NCBI GenBank assembly: GCA_016201435.1
Contig: JACQCT010000014.1
Span: 186,001 to 250,000, forward strand
Reading direction: 5' to 3'
DNA length: 64,000 nt
Origin: Nitrososphaerota archaeon
GTDB taxonomy: Archaea; Thermoproteota; Nitrososphaeria; Nitrososphaerales; Nitrosopumilaceae
In this document: piece after piece, positions 45,049 through 54,500 of the stretch
Layout: the number at the start of each line of letters is the position of its first letter
Numbering within the stretch: position 1 is the stretch's first letter
The notes under the pieces: model-generated
Told to the model about the DNA's origin: nothing
What the model saw: only the letters and a program-made list of their open reading frames with translations
The model's database searches: none
Made by a program: the position numbers and the translations under genes

Positions 45049-45450
45049 ATGAAACTGCACCATATTGGTATTGTCGTGCCTAAGATCAATGATTCTATTG
45101 GAGAGATTACAAACTATATCAAATTTGAAACAATTAGTACTACAATCCCAGTCCAAAGTCAAAAAGTAAACATTTGTTTCTTAAAAATTGGTGAACCTTT
45201 TTTGGAATTGATTGAGCCTGTAGAAAAAGACTCGCCTGTCTATGATTTTGCAAAAAATGGAGGAGGAATACATCATATTTGTTTTGAGGTAAACGACATT
45301 CATGCTCAACTAGCAAGCATGGAAAATAAAGGAGCCACCATTCTTGTCAAGCCAGTAATTGGATTTGATAATAGGTTGATTGCTTTTGTAGATTTGAATA
45401 TGAAAAATACAAAATGTGGTTTGATTGAGCTTTTAGAATCTAAAAATTAG
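45049..45450 (+). CDS. Methylmalonyl-CoA epimerase-like VOC protein
   Basis: 133 residues. Two VOC half-modules with HHIGIV, GEPFLELIEPVEKDSPVYDF, GGGIHHICFEV and GLIELLE, the epimerase ligand pattern (His, Gln in SQKVNICF, His, Glu). In Nitrososphaerota this enzyme serves the 3-hydroxypropionate/4-hydroxybutyrate cycle, converting (S)- to (R)-methylmalonyl-CoA. The sequence is somewhat short at the first module, and a different VOC function cannot be excluded. No mutase gene adjoins it. Confidence 0.75.
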   Translation: MKLHHIGIVVPKINDSIGEITNYIKFETISTTIPVQSQKVNICFLKIGEPFLELIEPVEKDSPVYDFAKNGGGIHHICFEVNDIHAQLASMENKGATILVKPVIGFDNRLIAFVDLNMKNTKCGLIELLESKN

Positions 45451-45465
45451 ATGTAGATAAACTGA

Positions 45466-46887
45466 TCATGGCATATATCTTATTTTTAATCGTGTCATTG
45501 TTTTTGTGTATATGAGAATTATTGAAATTAGTGCCACTACTAGTACCAACTGTGCAAGAGCACCAAATTCTGGGACAAACGTTATACTTTTTGTAAAAAG
45601 GACATCATGTTGATTTAGTTTACCGTCATGCCATAACAGATAGACACTATCATTGGTGGCAATCATTTGTATGAAACCAGACTCTTCTGGAGTGTTGCTT
45701 ACGTTAATAGGCACGCCAAATGTAGACCCACCATCAGTACTTTTTGTAATAAACATGTCATAATTTCCAGCAGTACTGTCTTCCCATGCGACATAGATGT
45801 TGTTTGGTGCAGCCACTACTGCCCATCCTGATTGTCCCACATTATTGCTGATATTAACAGGAGTGTCAAAGGCAGATCCACCATCAGTACTTTTTGCAAA
45901 AAATACATCATAATTTTTATCTGAAATTGTTTCAGTCCACACTACATAGATATTATTTCCAGATGCAGTCATTTGTTGATAGCCAGAGTCTTTTGGAGTT
46001 TTACTGACATTAATCGGTGCGCCAAAAGTGGAACCTGCATTATTACTTTTTGCTACAAATACGTCATAATTTCCAGAAGTTTTATCCATCCAAGATACGT
46101 AGACATTATTCCCAGACGCAATAATTTGAGGTGCACCAGAAGGGGTTTCGTTGTTACTGACATTAACAGGAAAAGTAAACGTATTACCGTTGTCAGTGCT
46201 TTTTGCCACAAATACTTCAAAATTACCTAAACCATTATTCTCCCATGTCACATACACATTATTTCCAGATACAGCCATTTGTGGCAGACCAGAATCTCCA
46301 GAGTTGTTACTAATATTAGCAGGAGTGCTAAAGGTAGCTCCACCGTCAGTGCTTTTTGTAAAAAGTACATCATAGTCTTTGTTTGTGACAGTAAATGACC
46401 ATGTAACGTAGACATTATTTTCAGATGCTATGATCTTCGGATAGCTTGAATCTCCCGAGTTGTTACTAATATTAGCAGGAGCACTAAAGGTGGCTCCACC
46501 ATCTGTGCTTTTTGCAAAAATTATTTGGTATTTGCCTGTAGTTTTTGCCTGCCACACCACATACACATCGTTTCCTGATACTGCAAATTGTGGTGAGGCG
46601 GAAGAGCCAATATTCCTACTAATATCAACAGGGGCCCCAAAGGTTGTACCTCCATCAGTGCTTTTTGCAACAAGTATACCATATTTTCCTGTAGAATTAT
46701 CATTCCATACTACGTATACATTATTCTCAGACACAGCCATTTGTGGCAAGATCGAGTCACCATGATTACCGCTTATGTTTATTGGAGTACCAAATCCTGA
46801 TGAGACAGCTTCAACTGATCTGAAATTAATGGATAAAACTAAGAGTGTTAAAATCACAAACAGACTCAAAACATAAATTTTTTTCAC
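45466..46887 (-). CDS. Secreted BNR/sialidase-like propeller with PEFG-type tail
   Basis: 473 residues. Signal peptide (about 1-27). Seven to eight repeats of about 50 residues contain the pattern GNNVYVTW..G..DVFVAKSTDGG.TF..PVNISNN, like the S-x-D-x-G-x-T-W Asp-box of sialidase-fold propellers (here STDGGTTF). The C-terminus is VPEFGALAQLVLVVALISII then KTMTRLKIRYMP: PEFG motif, membrane helix, basic end, as expected for an archaeosortase substrate. Surface protein; no catalytic residues can be assigned. DNA repeats among blades make it prone to recombination. Confidence 0.8.
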   Translation of the reverse strand: MKKIYVLSLFVILTLLVLSINFRSVEAVSSGFGTPINISGNHGDSILPQMAVSENNVYVVWNDNSTGKYGILVAKSTDGGTTFGAPVDISRNIGSSASPQFAVSGNDVYVVWQAKTTGKYQIIFAKSTDGGATFSAPANISNNSGDSSYPKIIASENNVYVTWSFTVTNKDYDVLFTKSTDGGATFSTPANISNNSGDSGLPQMAVSGNNVYVTWENNGLGNFEVFVAKSTDNGNTFTFPVNVSNNETPSGAPQIIASGNNVYVSWMDKTSGNYDVFVAKSNNAGSTFGAPINVSKTPKDSGYQQMTASGNNIYVVWTETISDKNYDVFFAKSTDGGSAFDTPVNISNNVGQSGWAVVAAPNNIYVAWEDSTAGNYDMFITKSTDGGSTFGVPINVSNTPEESGFIQMIATNDSVYLLWHDGKLNQHDVLFTKSITFVPEFGALAQLVLVVALISIILIYTKTMTRLKIRYMP

Positions 46888-46983
46888 ATTTTATTCCTAG
46901 CGTACACCTATAAGATAGTTTCAGTCAATAGAAAAAACTTGTAACAAAATCATGATTAAACAATAAGTTTTATCCTCTAATTT

Positions 46984-47379
46984 CTATTCTAATTTAGTTT
47001 TGTCAACTATAAAATGCAGCTCTAATTTAGTAACACTATTCATTGTATTTGTAAGGTGGGTTGTAAGTATTATGTTACGACTTTTTCCATCAATATTTAG
47101 ATTAGTTTTGATTTCAAGTGGTTTAAAATCAGTGTTTGGTCCTAACATTACTTTAGATATCAAAGGGATGAGAGACAGATCATTTGTAGTGGCTTTGATT
47201 TTGTATGCAGTAGTATCAGAAAAATATACACCGCCTCTAGTGGTTGGTTTTCTAACTGGAATAGACGATTTTGCTACGCGGGTTTGTTCTAAACGATATT
47301 CTTTACCATCAAGGTACAGACTGCATTTTATGTCATCAGCTTCAATTAATTTTGATAAAATTTTTTCATCTATTTCCAT
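46984..47379 (-). CDS. Conserved hypothetical protein
   Basis: 131 residues, soluble. Mixed strands (IKCSLYLDGKEYRLEQTR, VYFSDTTAYKIKAT, ILTTHLTNTMNSVTKLELHFIV) suggest a beta-sandwich. No motif recognised. An antisense frame of similar length at 47000-47401 has a less protein-like composition and is rejected. ATG start. Confidence 0.6.
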   Translation of the reverse strand: MEIDEKILSKLIEADDIKCSLYLDGKEYRLEQTRVAKSSIPVRKPTTRGGVYFSDTTAYKIKATTNDLSLIPLISKVMLGPNTDFKPLEIKTNLNIDGKSRNIILTTHLTNTMNSVTKLELHFIVDKTKLE

Positions 47380-47480
47380 GTCAAATTTGATTTATGATTA
47401 ATATTCTAAATGTTACTTTGCTCAATGCTAATACCAATACCATGAATGCTTATATTTTTGCGATCTAATTCAACACAGAT

Positions 47481-47684
47481 ATGAAAATCAGAGTGCGGCA
47501 CATAATACTCGCACTTCTTATACTAATACCATCAGCAGCAAATCTGTACGTACCTCTATACAACAGAGACGTTCCTGAGCTTTTTGGACTGCCGTTTTTT
47601 TACTGGTTTCAGACTATTTGGCTTGTTGCTTGTTCTGGATTTTATCTGTCTTTTTCATATTTAATGAATAGGAGCACAAAGTGA
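47481..47684 (+). CDS. DUF3311 small membrane protein
   Basis: 67 residues with two hydrophobic segments (8-26, 37-58) and the family marks [17 protein letters not shown] and [12 protein letters not shown]3311 proteins are partner subunits encoded just before SSS-family transporters, as here, with a 4 nt overlap of the next gene (GTGA). Confidence 0.88.
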   Translation: MKIRVRHIILALLILIPSAANLYVPLYNRDVPELFGLPFFYWFQTIWLVACSGFYLSFSYLMNRSTK

Positions 47685-49174
47685 TAGGACTAGATAGCCT
47701 AATTCCATTTGTGTGCCTCTTTGTAGTGTTTATTGCACTTGGCTTTTATGGGAAGTATTGGCGCAGGGGAGATCTCAATGATGTACACGAGTGGTCGTTA
47801 GCTGGCAGGAAGCTTGGCACTACACTTGTGTTTTTTCTAATTGGCGCGGATCTATACACTGCATACACATTTGTTGCAATTCCTTCAGGAGTGTTTGCTA
47901 AAGGTTCACTTTACTTTTTTGCCATTCCATATGTAATGTTGACTTTTGCTGTTGCACTTGTAACAATGCCAAGACTCTGGTCTCTTTCAAGAGAAAAAGG
48001 CTACATCACTGCGTCCGATTTTGTCAAGGACAGATTCAGCAGTTTGGCACTAGCAGTCATGATAGCCATAACTGGCATTGTAGCAGAGTTGCCATATATT
48101 GCATTACAGATAGTTGGAATGCAAGCTGTCCTCACTGTCATGCTTGCAGGTACTAGCAATTCTAAGATAGTAGAAGAGATTTCATTGTTGGTATCTTTTG
48201 CAATTTTGGCAGCATTTACTTTTACTAGCGGTTTACGCGGAGCAACATTAACTGCAATCTTCAAGGACATATTGATTTGGATTACTGTAATTGCGGTAAT
48301 TGTGGTTGTACCAATTAGTATAGGCGGATTTGGAAATGTTTTCAAAGAAATCAAACCAAACTACGTCACTCTTTCTGATTCTCTTGTGCCAGCTTATGCT
48401 ACACTGGTACTTGGAAGTGCATTAGCACTTTATCTTTATCCACATGCGATAAATGGTGTTTTGAGTGCAGAAAGCGCAAAAAAACTGCGAACCAGTACAG
48501 GATTGCTTCCGCTGTACGGGGTTGGTCTTGCAATAATGGCATTGATGGGAGTATTGGTTTATGCCGTGCCTTCTGCAATGAATTTCTTATCTGGCTTTCC
48601 TGAGAGTTCCCGTGGCATACTTGTGGTACCTTCTCTGATTTTGTATTCTATGCCAGGTTGGTTTTCAGGAATAGCATTACTTGGAATATTCATTGGAGGT
48701 TTGGTGCCTGCCGCCATTATGGCAATGGCACAGGCAAACTTGCTTACAAGAAACATCATCAAAGAAATAAAACCAAACCTAACACCAAAATCTGAAATTC
48801 GAATTACAAAAATTTCATCAACTGTATTCAAGTTTGTAGCCTTGGGATTTGTCTTTACAGTGCCAGCTACTTATGCAATATCACTCCAGCTTTTAGGTGG
48901 AATTCTAATTGCACAGATTTTACCTGCCGTTTTTTTTGGAATGTATGTAAAATCATTAAGAAAAGAACCACTTATTGCGGGTTTGTTAGTAGGAATATTT
49001 TTAGGAATTTACATGGTGGAATCTGTAAATAATTTTGGACCGTTATCTAGTTCACTTTTTAATACTACGTTTGGATCTCTTTACATAGCAGTGATAGCTT
49101 TGTCAGTCAATCTAGTTATTTCATTTGTTGGCAGTGCTATCTTAAACAGAAAACATCAACCCACAATAACGTGA
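47681..49174 (+). CDS. SSS-family solute:cation symporter
   Basis: 497 residues with about 13 transmembrane segments. Marks include [45 protein letters not shown] and [20 protein letters not shown], close to the monocarboxylate/pantothenate-like branch that is paired with DUF3311. GTG start overlapping the DUF3311 stop. Likely imports an organic anion; the substrate and coupling ion are not readable. Confidence 0.9.
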   Translation: MIGLDSLIPFVCLFVVFIALGFYGKYWRRGDLNDVHEWSLAGRKLGTTLVFFLIGADLYTAYTFVAIPSGVFAKGSLYFFAIPYVMLTFAVALVTMPRLWSLSREKGYITASDFVKDRFSSLALAVMIAITGIVAELPYIALQIVGMQAVLTVMLAGTSNSKIVEEISLLVSFAILAAFTFTSGLRGATLTAIFKDILIWITVIAVIVVVPISIGGFGNVFKEIKPNYVTLSDSLVPAYATLVLGSALALYLYPHAINGVLSAESAKKLRTSTGLLPLYGVGLAIMALMGVLVYAVPSAMNFLSGFPESSRGILVVPSLILYSMPGWFSGIALLGIFIGGLVPAAIMAMAQANLLTRNIIKEIKPNLTPKSEIRITKISSTVFKFVALGFVFTVPATYAISLQLLGGILIAQILPAVFFGMYVKSLRKEPLIAGLLVGIFLGIYMVESVNNFGPLSSSLFNTTFGSLYIAVIALSVNLVISFVGSAILNRKHQPTIT

Positions 49175-49207
49175 TTAAGATAAATAAAACTCGAACCAAC
49201 ATAAATT

Positions 49208-49351
49208 GTGAAAGAAATAATCTGTACTGCGTGTAATTTACCCATGCAGTACCAAGGCAAACGCGGAAATGATTTTGTGTGGCAATGTTTTAAATGTGAG
49301 GCAAAATTCATTGGCATAAAAGAAACTGATGATTTAATTGACATAGACTAG
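49208..49351 (+). CDS. Zinc-ribbon microprotein
   Basis: 47 residues from GTG at 49208. C-x2-C (CTAC) and C-x2-C (CFKC) 18 residues apart form a zinc ribbon; the tail is acidic (TDDLIDID). A TATA-like ATAAATAAA (49180-49188) is 20-28 nt upstream. Function unknown; one of several tiny zinc proteins in the window. Confidence 0.7.
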   Translation: MKEIICTACNLPMQYQGKRGNDFVWQCFKCEAKFIGIKETDDLIDID

Positions 49352-49464
49352 ATTTCCTCAAATATTTGAGATTATCAATAACTCGATACATTACATATCA
49401 ATAGCCACTATTTACTGCAATTAATGAGAGAGCATATCTGGTAAAATTATTAATTACGTATGTA

Positions 49465-49647
49465 ATGTATTATTCAGTGGTAAAGAATCAATTGCCAAAA
49501 AAGCGAATCATCCCAATAGAAATTGATGACCATTTTAGGCTTTTTGGCAAAGAGCCATGGGAGGTTGAATATCTAGAAAGATGTCTCATCTGCAAGTCCA
49601 GAATAGATGAATATGGCTTTTGTTCCTGTGGCTCTAAAGGCGATTAA
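49465..49647 (+). CDS. Small Cys-rich zinc-binding protein
   Basis: 60 residues. The basic N-terminus (KNQLPKKRIIPIEI) precedes C-x2-C-x9-C-x-C (CLICKSRIDEYGFCSC), a probable zinc or Fe-S site. ATG at 49465; a GTG at 49477 would fit an upstream AT-rich element better. Function unknown. Confidence 0.6.
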   Translation: MYYSVVKNQLPKKRIIPIEIDDHFRLFGKEPWEVEYLERCLICKSRIDEYGFCSCGSKGD

Positions 49648-49680
49648 AATTTAAGTAAAATCAAAACCATTGATCAGATT

Positions 49681-49881
49681 TTAATTAATCATGTTCCATA
49701 TACGCGAAAATCGAAATACACCTACCCATCCACTAATCATAAAAATCATTGCCAATCCAAAGATCAAATATAATTCTCTTTTACGATGTGCCAGATCCAA
49801 ATTTAGAAATAGAAAGGCGCCTAGTCCAATCAGACCAAGCCACAACACCACATGACCGCCGTATTTCCAATTCATCTTCAT
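49681..49881 (-). CDS. Small two-helix membrane protein
   Basis: 66 residues with two hydrophobic segments (10-28 and 38-55) joined by a basic loop (AHRKREL). ATG start. No family recognised. Confidence 0.55.
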   Translation of the reverse strand: MKMNWKYGGHVVLWLGLIGLGAFLFLNLDLAHRKRELYLIFGLAMIFMISGWVGVFRFSRIWNMIN

Positions 49882-49937
49882 GAGGAACGATCAAAATTGT
49901 ACAAAGTAAGCTTTGTGGTCAAATTAAAATTAAAAAA

Positions 49938-50240
49938 CTAGTTTGTTTCCATGCATTCTGGCAATTTACCATTGTGTTTTTTTGTGTAATCTTGAATAAG
50001 TTGTTCTTTGATTTTTTCCTGTGAATCTGTAACCATATACCTAAACCTCTTTGCCTTTCCTAAACATGGTGTCGTCAGTGATTCTAGGAGAGAGGATCTT
50101 AGGTTTTGAGCGCTGCCAATAAACAGTATTTTCATTGCTGTATGCATCACAAAAACTCCAGATGTCTCTGGAGCAGATTTAGATATATCTTGATTAAAAT
50201 CTAGCCATTCTGACCATTGTTCTCCAGTTTCATTATTCAT
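49938..50240 (-). CDS. GIY-YIG-like domain protein, probably degenerate
   Basis: 100 residues. ETSGVFVMHTAMKILFIGSA then QNLRSSLLES follows the GIY-YIG layout (G-V-F ... F-I-G-S-A ... N-L-R), but the paired Tyr residues are replaced by Phe and the Arg of R-x3-[YH] is followed by Ser/Ser/Leu, so nuclease activity is doubtful. Likely a binding fold. ATG start. Confidence 0.5.
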   Translation of the reverse strand: MNNETGEQWSEWLDFNQDISKSAPETSGVFVMHTAMKILFIGSAQNLRSSLLESLTTPCLGKAKRFRYMVTDSQEKIKEQLIQDYTKKHNGKLPECMETN

Positions 50241-50367
50241 GATACAACAACAAATTTTCGTGTTTTAAACATTGTTTGTATATGGCTATGAGACGTATGA
50301 TAGAAATCGTACAAATAGAAATTCATAATGTTTACAATTATATTTTAGATTAAACCCCCTAAGTTAA

Positions 50368-50730
50368 ATGGATTTTAAGAAATTCTTTGGACATGGCAAA
50401 GATAGTGAAAATAATCAGAATCAAATCGAGATTGAAAAAATAAAAAACGAGATTGAGGAAGAAGATAGAATTTTCCAACAGGAATTACAGGCTAAAGATA
50501 ATCTATTAAATAAATTTGAGCTTGATCAACTAAAACAACTTTGTATGGACATACTTGGTAGAGAACCAGAACCAGAATATTTTGAAGAAAAAGAAACTGG
50601 AAAACAGATAGAATTACCACAGTATAGAAACGATTACATACATTTCATAATCGAAGAGTTACGATTGTCCCAAATCAAAGACTATGCCATTAAAAATAAA
50701 ATTGTATCTGCTAGCTTCTTTGAAAAATAA
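50368..50730 (+). CDS. Conserved hypothetical with coiled coil
   Basis: 120 residues. A charged N-terminal helix (about 20-60, IEIEKIKNEIEEEDRIFQQEL) is likely a coiled coil, followed by a compact C-terminal region FELDQLKQLCMDILGREPEP and a Leu/Ile-rich helix. Cytosolic. No family recognised. Confidence 0.65.
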   Translation: MDFKKFFGHGKDSENNQNQIEIEKIKNEIEEEDRIFQQELQAKDNLLNKFELDQLKQLCMDILGREPEPEYFEEKETGKQIELPQYRNDYIHFIIEELRLSQIKDYAIKNKIVSASFFEK

Positions 50731-50746
50731 AGATTGATTTAACTAA

Positions 50747-52216
50747 TCACCGTATTTGCAGATCAAGAAAAATAGTTTTTGTTACCATTCCATCGGATGC
50801 ACTAATTCCAAGCGTATAATTTCCTGGAGGTACTAAATTATTTTGCAGCAAAAGCTGTACCGTGTGCATTTTTGTCAGATCAACTACATCATCAGAAAAC
50901 TTTACGCTCATATTTCCAAGCCCCGCGTTGGATTGTATTGAACTTGATGCATTAAGGAATACGAGATTATTTTTAACAGGATTATTTTTGGAGATTTCTA
51001 TATTGAGTGTTTGTTGTTTGTATGGATCATTACTCAGTATTATTTTGTTAACTTCTGAATGAATATCAAATGGTAGCGGAATTGTGTTGCTTACCATACC
51101 AAATTTATCAGTATTCCATTCAGAAAACCAGAGTTTGTTACCATCAGATGGATCAGCGGCAATATTTAGTGGGTATACCAGATATCCATCTACAGGGCGA
51201 GACGGAATTTCATACTCTGTGAGAGTCTTATTTACCATATCAAAAAAGGCAATTTTATTGCCTTCATGTTCATTTATCCACATTCCCTTACCGCCATTTA
51301 CTTCTCTTATCCAAAAAGGCAAAGTGGTAACATGATATGCATTTTGCGACGTTGGAAATCTTGTTAGATTTTTAGAGCCTATTTGATATTCAGTGATAAA
51401 GCTTGTTCCGTGTTCAGTTAACCAAATAGTGTCATTTAGTACAAAAAGATCTGTTGGAGCACCAAGTGATACATTTTCATCTGTTGGTATTTCTAGCATT
51501 TTTTCAATATTTGTTATTACACCATTATCAGATATGATGTGATATTTTGCAATTTTTTGTTTAGCAATCTCAGTAATCCATAAATTGTTATTTTCTAAAA
51601 ATAATCCAGCTGGCTGAGTGTCATTTCCTATGTTAAATTCAGTAATCACATATGGTTCAGTCTTGTCCTGAGTTTTTTGTACTACACCAACTGTGTCACT
51701 TGTGAGAGTAGTGAACCAAATGTTTCCATCCTTGTCGGATTTCATTTGAAAAGGTGCGGCGCTCACTGAGTGAAAAGCAGTAAATTTATCAGTGTTCGGA
51801 TCAAATTTCCAAATGGACTTTGTTCCTAACTGCGAGAACCATATGAATCCATCATTGTTTTGTAAGATGGTCCATACCATAAACGAATCATTTGTTGCGT
51901 AATTTTGTGAATTTTCATCTCGGATTGGGTATGATGATATTTTTCCTTGGTTTGTATCAAATCTAAATAATGAATCAGTTTTAGATCCTGCTATCCAAAT
52001 AATTCCATTTTTATCAACCAATATACCATTAGGCCAAGTTCCAACAGGTAGAGAATGTTCTTTTACGTATGGATTATTTTGATTCTCATTATCACTTTGA
52101 GATAAACCGATATCAGTGTTTTTTTCATTTGATCTTGACAAGTCATATACAGTAAATGCAAGGATCGTAACTGATGCAATCACACCAACTAAAATGAGCC
52201 ATTTTATTGAAGACAA
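50747..52216 (-). CDS. Virginiamycin B lyase-like (Vgb) beta-propeller, membrane-anchored
   Basis: 489 residues. N-terminal membrane helix (4-24), then six or seven blades with the Vgb-type phrasing GTWPNGILVDKNGIIWIAG, DSLFRFDTNQGKISSYPI, GFIWFSQLGTKSIWKFDP, GNIWFTTLTSDTVGV, NNLWITEIAKQKIAKYH. A C-terminal immunoglobulin-like part (about 400-489) ends the protein. Related SMP-30/Vgb folds bind surface ligands; the lyase residues cannot be verified. TTG start. Confidence 0.75.
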   Translation of the reverse strand: MSSIKWLILVGVIASVTILAFTVYDLSRSNEKNTDIGLSQSDNENQNNPYVKEHSLPVGTWPNGILVDKNGIIWIAGSKTDSLFRFDTNQGKISSYPIRDENSQNYATNDSFMVWTILQNNDGFIWFSQLGTKSIWKFDPNTDKFTAFHSVSAAPFQMKSDKDGNIWFTTLTSDTVGVVQKTQDKTEPYVITEFNIGNDTQPAGLFLENNNLWITEIAKQKIAKYHIISDNGVITNIEKMLEIPTDENVSLGAPTDLFVLNDTIWLTEHGTSFITEYQIGSKNLTRFPTSQNAYHVTTLPFWIREVNGGKGMWINEHEGNKIAFFDMVNKTLTEYEIPSRPVDGYLVYPLNIAADPSDGNKLWFSEWNTDKFGMVSNTIPLPFDIHSEVNKIILSNDPYKQQTLNIEISKNNPVKNNLVFLNASSSIQSNAGLGNMSVKFSDDVVDLTKMHTVQLLLQNNLVPPGNYTLGISASDGMVTKTIFLDLQIR

Positions 52217-52267
52217 TTTCCTTAGTTACTGTTAATCTATTTCTCGTTATTAGTATCTTGCAAAAAT

Positions 52268-53170
52268 TTATCTGCTGATTATTCTTTTTGAGGAAAATAC
52301 GATTATTGACAATATTGAAGTTGCAAGAACAATTGGGGCTAATTGACCAAACTCCGGTACAATTGTGGTGTTATAATTAAATTCAGGAGCATTATCATTA
52401 ATTTGAGGAAGAGTCTCATCAATTTTAGTCCCATTAAAAATCATTAAACTATCAAACGTAATGTCGTTATTTTCGTTAGTATCACCTATTGTATTTGAAG
52501 GGTTTGCATCAAAAAATAAGTTATAACTTCCAGGTTTTTCTGGTAACCAGCTAAAACTTATTGGTACAGTTTGTTTTGCTCCAATGTTTGCATAAATCAT
52601 ATTATCATAAACAAGAAAATTTGTACTGTTTTTTATTTTCAGTCTAAACATTATGGATGTGGCATCAGTACCACCACTATTGTAAACATCCTTTGTTATT
52701 GTAACAGATTTACCAGGAATAGGCGTTGTTGTATTCCCAAATTGATCAAGCAGATTTAATGAACCATTAACCCATGCCAGCTCAGCATGACTAGTTTTCC
52801 CAGTATCTATTAGAATTATTCCCGTAGTCAAAGGATGAGTTTTATCAAAATAACGATATTTGCCGACCGTGCCAAAAAATTGTGTAAATGATTTACCTGG
52901 TTCAATTATACCACTATCAAAGACTCCCACAGGTCCATAATTTGTTGTTCCTGTTGTAGCAGTATGAGTTTTGTTGTCAAGATTTGTCCAAGTAATCGTA
53001 TCTCCTACAGATGCTGTTACTTGGTATGGCATGAAACAAGTAGATGCACAACCTATTGTGGAATTACCATTTACTATGTAAACTTGAACATTAGTAGCAA
53101 ATGCAGGTATGGTTGAAACAGATGTAAAAACAGCAATTGAAACAATAAGTAAAATGATTTCTTTTTGCAA
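52268..53170 (-). CDS. Secreted cupredoxin-CARDB protein with PEFG tail; copper site lost
   Basis: 300 residues. Signal peptide (1-25). Cupredoxin-like domain (about 26-125) keeps the first His (NKTHTAT) but the site that reads C-T-L-H-P-x-M in the 3.8 kb protein reads D-K-T-H-P-L-T, so the Cys and Met ligands are gone and only the His pair remains. A CARDB-like immunoglobulin domain (about 155-250) follows, then VPEFGQLAPIVLATSILSII and a basic end. TTG start. Likely structural rather than an electron carrier. Confidence 0.75.
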   Translation of the reverse strand: MQKEIILLIVSIAVFTSVSTIPAFATNVQVYIVNGNSTIGCASTCFMPYQVTASVGDTITWTNLDNKTHTATTGTTNYGPVGVFDSGIIEPGKSFTQFFGTVGKYRYFDKTHPLTTGIILIDTGKTSHAELAWVNGSLNLLDQFGNTTTPIPGKSVTITKDVYNSGGTDATSIMFRLKIKNSTNFLVYDNMIYANIGAKQTVPISFSWLPEKPGSYNLFFDANPSNTIGDTNENNDITFDSLMIFNGTKIDETLPQINDNAPEFNYNTTIVPEFGQLAPIVLATSILSIIVFSSKRIISR

Positions 53171-53256
53171 CAGTTATACCATAAATGAAATTTTTCAAAT
53201 AAACTAAGTGTAGTTATGCTACGTAATGTTTATGAGATGGTTTGCAGCGGAATCAA

Positions 53257-54363
53257 TTAAAATTTGTATAGAGATTTTATTACGGACTGCCTTGTTGAAC
53301 CAAATATCACAAGCAAGCCAATTGCTGTAACCATAACCAATACTGAAGCTGGAAATTCTGGCACTGCGTTTGTTCCTACCACCTCAATTGTGTGTGTGCT
53401 ATGATGATAGTTGATTTCAAGTGTGGTTTTGTCTTGTGTATCAGATGTTTCAATAACATCAGTTTGTGACATAACCTGACCGTCTATCATCACGCTAATG
53501 TTGCCACTTAGTAGCGATTTTGGAATGGTGATGTCTGTTATTCCTTTTGTACCGGTTTCACCAGAGACTATAAAAGAGATCTTTTTTGCTTGCTCATCAA
53601 ATTGTAGATTACTTACATTAGAATTACTTGCTAACTCTACATCAAAATCTTTTCCTTCTGCTTTAACTGCAAATGCATTAGGACTTACAACTACAAACTT
53701 TGTAGAGGATTGTAGATTTGCTTGGGTTTTTAGTGTCAAACTTCCTAGCAAGTCTGCACTTACATCAATTTTTGCATTTATTGTATATGCACCATTTTTT
53801 GCATTGTCAGGTAAAGTAAATTCCGTGTTGTATTGTCCGTCGCCATTTATCTGAGATTTTCCATCATTAACTATAGTACCGTTATTATCTAATACCTGTA
53901 TTGAAACTAGGTTTGCACCACCAAGCTCCGTAATCAAGCCAGACCAGATTGAACCCTCAATTTTTACATCGTCACCAGATTTGTAAAGATGCTTATCTGT
54001 TTCAACTGTAAACGAATTTTTTGAATCTGCAGACATTTTTTCGTAAGATGATTTGTAGTTTTCATGATATTCTGCTTGTGCATTTGTTTGCGATTGAGTA
54101 TTTTCTTGTGATTTATAATTTTCATTAGATTCACCTTTTGTATTTTCACCTGAATTTCCTGCAGAGGCATTAGCTTGAGTTGTAGAATTTGATGTTACCT
54201 CTGTCTTTCCTAAATTAATTTTTGTAGAAACATCAGCATTTAGACCAACTTGTTCTTTTTCTGCAAATGCAGAATAGGTTGAAAAATTAACTAGTAATCC
54301 CACAAGACTGAACACAGCTATGCTTGCAAGAAATTGTGATGGTTTAAAATTAGTACAATTCAT
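53257..54363 (-). CDS. Secreted protein with PEFP-type C-terminal sorting signal
   Basis: 368 residues from ATG at 54363; a longer frame to 54471 exists but a TATA-like TTTATTTATTAC (54386-54397) lies 23-34 nt upstream of 54363. Signal peptide (about 8-35, ending AFAEKE). A Ser/Thr/Asn/Gln-rich linker (about 50-115), then an MG2-like immunoglobulin domain TVETDKHLYKSGDDVKIEG with NGDGQYNTEFTLPDNAKNGAY. C-terminus VPEFPASVLVMVTAIGLLVI then RQSVIKSLYKF. Surface adhesin-like architecture. Confidence 0.75.
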   Translation of the reverse strand: MNCTNFKPSQFLASIAVFSLVGLLVNFSTYSAFAEKEQVGLNADVSTKINLGKTEVTSNSTTQANASAGNSGENTKGESNENYKSQENTQSQTNAQAEYHENYKSSYEKMSADSKNSFTVETDKHLYKSGDDVKIEGSIWSGLITELGGANLVSIQVLDNNGTIVNDGKSQINGDGQYNTEFTLPDNAKNGAYTINAKIDVSADLLGSLTLKTQANLQSSTKFVVVSPNAFAVKAEGKDFDVELASNSNVSNLQFDEQAKKISFIVSGETGTKGITDITIPKSLLSGNISVMIDGQVMSQTDVIETSDTQDKTTLEINYHHSTHTIEVVGTNAVPEFPASVLVMVTAIGLLVIFGSTRQSVIKSLYKF

Positions 54364-54500
54364 GGTTTGAATATGATCGAAAAAGTAATAAATAAACAAT
54401 TCGACACTTTTATACAAATTTTGCATTCTAAAGACCATTGTTGAGCATGTAAAACCACAAAAGCTACGCATTCTTTAAATAAACAAAATTAGTTATTTTT

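Noticed and set aside
45700-46800. Repeated DNA motifs about 150 bp apart
   Set aside because: They are the repeated blades of the BNR-like gene, not a CRISPR or mobile repeat.
47000-47401. 133-codon plus-strand frame opposite 46984-47379
   Set aside because: The minus-strand frame has better soluble-protein composition and codon pattern; only one can be the gene.
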